The notes below the pieces were generated by a model that worked only from the letters and a program-made list of their open reading frames with translations, had not been told where the DNA came from and did no database searches. The position numbers and the translations under genes are program-made. Positions 39,933-42,792 of a DNA stretch of 42,792 bases are shown here, piece by piece. Positions within the stretch are counted from its first letter, which is position 1; each line of letters begins with the position of its first letter. This stretch comes from Dietzia cercidiphylli (lineage in GTDB: Bacteria > Actinomycetota > Actinomycetes > Mycobacteriales > Mycobacteriaceae): the NCBI RefSeq assembly GCF_014145145.1, contig NZ_JAALEA010000022.1, positions 1 to 42,792 on the forward strand, written 5' to 3'.

Positions 39933-40853
39933 GTGCAGCAGGCTACCGCTGCGCGCCCTGTGCGCGCGCCTATTCCCCCCGTGTTCGACACCCTCGATCT
40001 GTTGGTCGAAGGGTTCGTGGCCCGCTTCTCGTCGGAGTCCACCCGCACCGCCTACGCCGGCGACCTCGCCCTGTGGCGCTCGTGGTGCGATGAGCAGGGC
40101 CTGGACGTCCTCGCCGTCGAGCGGGCCCACGTCGAGCTGTTCGCCCGCTGGCTCGAGACCGCGCGCGGCAACTCCCCGGCCTCGGTGCACCGTCGGCTGG
40201 TGTGCCTGCGGTCGTTCTACCGCACGATGGCCGCCGACGGCCGGATCCTCGTCTCACCCGCCGAGTACGCCCGCCTGCCCAAGATCCGCCGCGACCGCAC
40301 CCAGTACACGCACATCACCCGCGGGGAACTGTCCACGCTGCTCGTCGCGGCCGACGACATCAGCCCCACGGCCGGCGCACTGGTCTCACTCATGGGCGTC
40401 CTCGGTCTGCGGGTCTCGGAGGCGTGCGCCCTGGACGTCGACTGCGCCGACCGTCACGAGCGCGGCCACCGCATCCTCACCGCCCACGGCAAGGGCGCCA
40501 CCGTCACCGGCATCCCCGTCCCGGTCCCCGTCGGCCGCCGCATCGACACCGCCCGCGGCGACCGCCCCACCGGTCCGCTGCTGCTCCGCCGCGACGGCTC
40601 CCGCATGACCCGCCGCTCGGCGGCCCGCGTCGTCACAGCGGCAGCCAAGGCCGCCGGGATCGACAAGCACATCAGTCCGCACGACCTGCGTGCCGCGGCG
40701 ATCACGTGCGCGCTCGACTCGGGGATCCCGTTGCGGGACGTGCAGACGATGGCCCGCCACGCTGACCCGCGGACGACGGAGATCTACGACCGTGGCCGGC
40801 GGGACATCGACCGGCACGGCGCTTACATCCTCGCCTCGTACCTCGCGGCCTGA
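39933..40853 (+). CDS. Second tyrosine recombinase
   Basis: 306 aa. Core-binding domain at residues 15-110 and catalytic domain with Arg160 (LGLRVSEA), Lys187 (HGKG), His250-x-x-Arg253 (HDLR), His276 (RHADPRTT) and nucleophile Tyr285 (EIYDR). The HADPRTTEIYDR box is typical of plasmid and mobile-element recombinases of actinobacteria rather than of tRNA-integrating phage integrases. It lies in a cassette bounded by terminators. It ends ASYLAA, very close to an ssrA degron. Possible roles are dimer resolution, a second integration mode or a moron. Confidence 0.88.
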   Translation: MQQATAARPVRAPIPPVFDTLDLLVEGFVARFSSESTRTAYAGDLALWRSWCDEQGLDVLAVERAHVELFARWLETARGNSPASVHRRLVCLRSFYRTMAADGRILVSPAEYARLPKIRRDRTQYTHITRGELSTLLVAADDISPTAGALVSLMGVLGLRVSEACALDVDCADRHERGHRILTAHGKGATVTGIPVPVPVGRRIDTARGDRPTGPLLLRRDGSRMTRRSAARVVTAAAKAAGIDKHISPHDLRAAAITCALDSGIPLRDVQTMARHADPRTTEIYDRGRRDIDRHGAYILASYLAA

Positions 40854-40857
40854 GAAA

Positions 40858-40896
40858 GAGAACCGCCCCCGACCTGCACGGTCGGGGGCGGTTCTC
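40858..40896. terminator. Bidirectional terminator
   Basis: Perfect 16-bp stem GAGAACCGCCCCCGAC/GTCGGGGGCGGTTCTC around CTGCACG. Followed by GTCGTT on the plus strand and CTTTCTC on the minus strand. It serves both the recombinase and the convergent Ltp gene. Confidence 0.85.
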
Positions 40897-40909
40897 GTCG
40901 TTGGGGCGG

Positions 40910-41470
40910 TCAGTACGCCTGGGTGGCGCCGTACTCGGCCTGCTCCGGGGTGAACTTCTCGAACTGCAGTTGGTCGACCAGGCCCTGGCGGGACATCGGG
41001 GTCATCTCCATGTACTGCTCTGCCTTCTTCGCGGCTTGCTCGTTCCAGTCGGCATCGACGTTCTCGACGGCGTACTGAGCGGCCTCGGGGCTGTACTCCT
41101 CGAATTGGAGCTGCTCGGCTAGGCCCTGCTGGGAGAACGCGGACACGCTCAGGTAGCGCTCGGCGGCGCGGAGGGCGTTCTGGTGCTCCCGCGGTACCTC
41201 TGGCTCTGCGGGCTCGGGCTCCGGCTCGGGCTGCTGCTCATCGGTGGGCGCCGCCGTGTCTGCGGCGGGTTGCGTCGTGGTCGTCTCCGCGGGCGCCACG
41301 CCTTCCTCGTCGTCGCCACCGCCGGCGATGCTGGCGATGAGCGCGATGAGGATCAGGGCGCCGACGATGATCGCGCCCCACTTCATGCAGCCGCCCCGCT
41401 TCTTCTTCGGCTGGTCCTGGGGCGGGTAGGGCTGGCCGGGCTGCTGGGGCTGGTACTGCGGGTTCGTCAC
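40910..41470 (-). CDS. Ltp-like membrane protein, probable superinfection exclusion
   Basis: 186 aa from the GTG at 41470, which follows GGAAGG by 6 bases. Gln/Pro-rich cytoplasmic start, one transmembrane helix at 30-50 (WGAIIVGALILIALIASIAG), an acidic Pro/Glu linker, then two tandem repeats of the Ltp family (ERYLSVSAFSQQGLAEQLQF and EQYMEMTPMSRQGLVDQLQF, residues about 97-186). Ltp of Streptococcus phage TP-J34 blocks DNA entry of other phages. Here the Cys before the helix is in GGCMKW, not a clear lipobox, so it is anchored by the helix. Probably expressed in the lysogen. Confidence 0.82.
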   Translation of the reverse strand: MTNPQYQPQQPGQPYPPQDQPKKKRGGCMKWGAIIVGALILIALIASIAGGGDDEEGVAPAETTTTQPAADTAAPTDEQQPEPEPEPAEPEVPREHQNALRAAERYLSVSAFSQQGLAEQLQFEEYSPEAAQYAVENVDADWNEQAAKKAEQYMEMTPMSRQGLVDQLQFEKFTPEQAEYGATQAY

Positions 41471-41487
41471 GTCGAGCCTTCCGTCGG

Positions 41488-41514
41488 GTTCACATATTCT
41501 TATCAGGTGTGAAC
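41488..41514. promoter_or_regulatory. Palindromic operator-like site upstream of the Ltp gene
   Basis: GTTCACA and TGTGAAC form a perfect 7-bp inverted repeat separated by 13 bp. The spacer holds GATAAGAATA on the minus strand, a possible -10 for the Ltp gene 18-20 bases upstream of its start. It is in the 49-bp gap between int and Ltp. It does not match the repeats at 361-439, so a different regulator is implied. Confidence 0.55.
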
Positions 41515-41519
41515 GACAC

Positions 41520-42434
41520 TCACGCCGCATTGGGCTGAGGTGGCGCGCCCCACGGGTCGAGTCGGTCGATCGCTTCCCGCCGCATCGCATCGGGCAGCTG
41601 GGTGTAGATCGCGGTGGTGGCGACGTTCTCGTGCCGCAGTAGATCCCGTACGAGGTAGATGTCGGCGCCGTCGGCGAGGAGCTGCGTCGCGAAGTAGTGG
41701 CGGAGCCGGTGCGGGGTGCCGGCGACCCCGCACCGGCGCATGTGGTCGGAGATGGTGCGGGACACGCTTTTGGCCTGAACGGGATCGGACGGGAACTGGC
41801 GGGACGGGAACCACCAGCCGCGGTCGGGCATCCGGCGGGACCAGTCCGCCACCATCGGGTGCAGGGGGAGCTCGGCGGGTTTCTTGCCCTTGCCCTTCAC
41901 GTACAGGACTTGTCTGTCGCGGTTGATGTCTTCGCCTCGCAGTTTCGCGATCTCGTGGACTCGCAGACCTTGGAGGGCGGCGAGCAGGATCATGGCGTGG
42001 GTGGTCATGCGCGTCGGTGCGGACAGGAGCATCTGCACGTCGCGGGCGGACACCGGGCGGGGTAGTCGCTTCGGGGCGCGGGGTCGGCCGACCTTGGTCA
42101 TCGGGTTGTCGACGCGCCGGTCTTGGACGTTCAGCCACTTGTAGAAGGCTGTGAGGCAGGCGACGTAGTTGACAATGGTGGAGTCGGACCAGGTGTCGTG
42201 TGAGGCGATCCATCGGGTGATGTCGATGGGTTGGGCGTGGGCTGGTTGTATGCCGGTTTCGCGGTAGAACTGGGCGAGGATGCGGCGTCGTTCGGTGATG
42301 GTGCGCTCAGACAGGCGGCTCGACACTTGCCACAGCTCGAAGTCGTCGAGGTGGACCAGAGGAATGGGGGGCATGTCAGCATCGTCACGAACCGCCACGA
42401 GAGTGGGGCCGGTGTTGCCTCCGCGTGATGTCAT
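41520..42434 (-). CDS. int: Tyrosine integrase of the prophage
   Basis: 304 aa. Core-binding domain (residues 30-125) and catalytic domain with Arg158 (QGLRVHE), Lys182 (VKGKGKK), His242-x-x-Arg245 (HRLRH), His268 (LLRHENVATT) and Tyr277 (AIYTQ). It recombines attP with the tRNA-Lys attB. It lies next to attR and overlaps the upstream 89-aa gene by ATGA, so it belongs to the rep-orf89-int operon of the circular genome and loses that promoter on integration. It ends PQPNAA, again an -AA tail. Confidence 0.93.
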   Translation of the reverse strand: MTSRGGNTGPTLVAVRDDADMPPIPLVHLDDFELWQVSSRLSERTITERRRILAQFYRETGIQPAHAQPIDITRWIASHDTWSDSTIVNYVACLTAFYKWLNVQDRRVDNPMTKVGRPRAPKRLPRPVSARDVQMLLSAPTRMTTHAMILLAALQGLRVHEIAKLRGEDINRDRQVLYVKGKGKKPAELPLHPMVADWSRRMPDRGWWFPSRQFPSDPVQAKSVSRTISDHMRRCGVAGTPHRLRHYFATQLLADGADIYLVRDLLRHENVATTAIYTQLPDAMRREAIDRLDPWGAPPQPNAA

Positions 42435-42700
42435 TGTTGTACTACAGGTGTGTGATTCAGGATCGCCTCAGCGTCCCGGACTCGCCCCAAGGCCTCGGTG
42501 ATGCAGTTGGCCTTGTGTCGCATCAGCGAAGCCCCGGCGTAGTTGCCGCGCTCGTCGAGGAACTCGGCATCGCGGCGCATCTCCACCAGGAGTCGGTCGA
42601 GTTCGTTGTGCGCGTGGCGTAGGTCGTGTCCGGCGAACTCGCGGTCGACCTTGGCCTGGATCGCGGCGTCCCGGGTGGGTTCACTGAGCGGCGCACTCAT
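42431..42700 (-). CDS. Unknown 89-aa protein between repressor and integrase
   Basis: 89 aa (SAPLSEPTRDAAIQAKVDRE, then HDLRHAHNELDRLLVEMRRD), helical, charged, no motif recognised. Its ATG (42698-42700) overlaps the TGA that ends the repressor frame only in the attP arrangement, and its own TGA overlaps the int ATG. In the prophage its upstream DNA is the antisense of tRNA-Lys, so it should be silent. A role in the integration/immunity switch is inferred from position only. Confidence 0.75.
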   Translation of the reverse strand: MSAPLSEPTRDAAIQAKVDREFAGHDLRHAHNELDRLLVEMRRDAEFLDERGNYAGASLMRHKANCITEALGRVRDAEAILNHTPVVQQ

Positions 42701-42711
42701 GCCGCCACCGC

Positions 42712-42743
42712 CTGACGGCGCATCGGGACCACGTTGCTATCCT
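42712..42743 (+). promoter_or_regulatory. Candidate phage-supplied promoter for tRNA-Lys
   Basis: TATCCT (42738-42743) lies 7 bases before the tRNA 5' end at 42751. The only -35-like hexamer is CTGACG (42712-42717) at 20-bp spacing. If integration is as read here, the tRNA rebuilt at attR must be driven from this phage DNA. Confidence 0.4.
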
Positions 42744-42750
42744 CGATCAC

Positions 42751-42792
42751 GCCCCTATAGCTCAGTTTGGTAGAGCTACGGACTTTTAATCC
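42751..42792 (+). tRNA. tRNA-Lys(TTT), 5' part, cut by window edge
   Basis: GCCCCTA acceptor strand, TA, D-stem GCTC/GAGC with loop AGTTTGGTA, then anticodon stem ACGGA and loop CTTTTAA with anticodon TTT, and TCC beginning the other stem strand. The 3' half lies outside the window in host DNA. Bases 42751-42766 are inside the prophage, so the phage appears to supply the 5' end. Confidence 0.9.
42767..42792. repeat. attR core (26-bp direct repeat with attL)
   Basis: Identical to 1-26. Here it continues a tRNA 5' half and should run on into the tRNA 3' half of the host. Crossover lies somewhere within these 26 bases, most likely near the anticodon loop, the usual site for tyrosine integrases. 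Confidence 0.92.

Noticed and set aside
39933-40853. Second recombinase as the prophage integrase
   Set aside because: The 41520-42434 integrase is next to attR, coupled to the repressor operon and has typical phage integrase boxes.
40910-41590. 226-aa version of the Ltp-like gene
   Set aside because: The extra N-terminus overlaps the end of int and lacks a ribosome site; GTG 41470 has GGAAGG.

Overview
This window is a complete temperate-phage genome integrated as a prophage (siphovirus gene order, GC-rich). A 26-bp direct repeat sits at both edges (1-26 and 42767-42792) and lies inside a tRNA-Lys(TTT) gene, so the two ends are attL and attR. A lysin B esterase next to lysin A, a secreted SGNH hydrolase and GC-rich codon use point to a mycolic-acid-containing actinobacterium (Gordonia/Rhodococcus/Dietzia/Mycobacterium-type host). 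The exact genus cannot be read from the sequence.

Layout. 1-314 (minus): Cro/CI-type repressor gene that runs off the left edge through attL. 361-614: operator-like repeats and a MerR/BldC-like Xis. 671-14307 (plus): early and replication region, a long train of ATGA/GTGA-overlapping genes (antirepressor, many small unknowns, HNH, ParB-like protein, coiled-coil protein, clamp-like/FtsK-gamma fusion, DnaQ exonuclease, RtcB RNA ligase, HNH/initiator-like protein with internal tandem repeats). 14308-24143: leader, HNH, TerS, TerL, portal, protease-scaffold, decoration, capsid, connectors, tail tube. 24267-35809: tail chaperone frameshift pair, tape measure, distal tail and fibre proteins, with an HNH moron. 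35810-36538 (minus): secreted SGNH hydrolase. 36637-39722: lysin B, lysin A, holin and membrane proteins. 39933-40853: a second tyrosine recombinase in its own cassette. 40910-42700 (minus): Ltp-like superinfection exclusion protein, integrase and an 89-residue unknown. 42751-42792: 5' part of the tRNA-Lys gene.

Central result. Joining the right end to the left end (attP of the circular phage) continues the repressor frame across the att core and the tRNA half for 23 more codons, to a TGA that overlaps the ATG of the 89-residue gene as ATGA. That gene overlaps int in the same way. So in the virion form rep, orf89 and int are one coupled operon and the repressor is 127 aa, ending in AVAA. Integration cuts the repressor after about codon 104 and separates it from int. 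This is the architecture of integration-dependent immunity, known from mycobacteriophages such as BPs, Brujita and Charlie. The present version adds an inserted gene, a tRNA 5'-half rebuild and -AA tails on Rep, Int, Xis and the second recombinase.

The genes therefore form a lysis/lysogeny switch at the two ends, an early region that takes over replication and repairs RNA, a co-directional head-tail-lysis block, and lysogen-expressed candidates on the minus strand (secreted SGNH hydrolase and Ltp protein) that may alter the host surface or block other phages.
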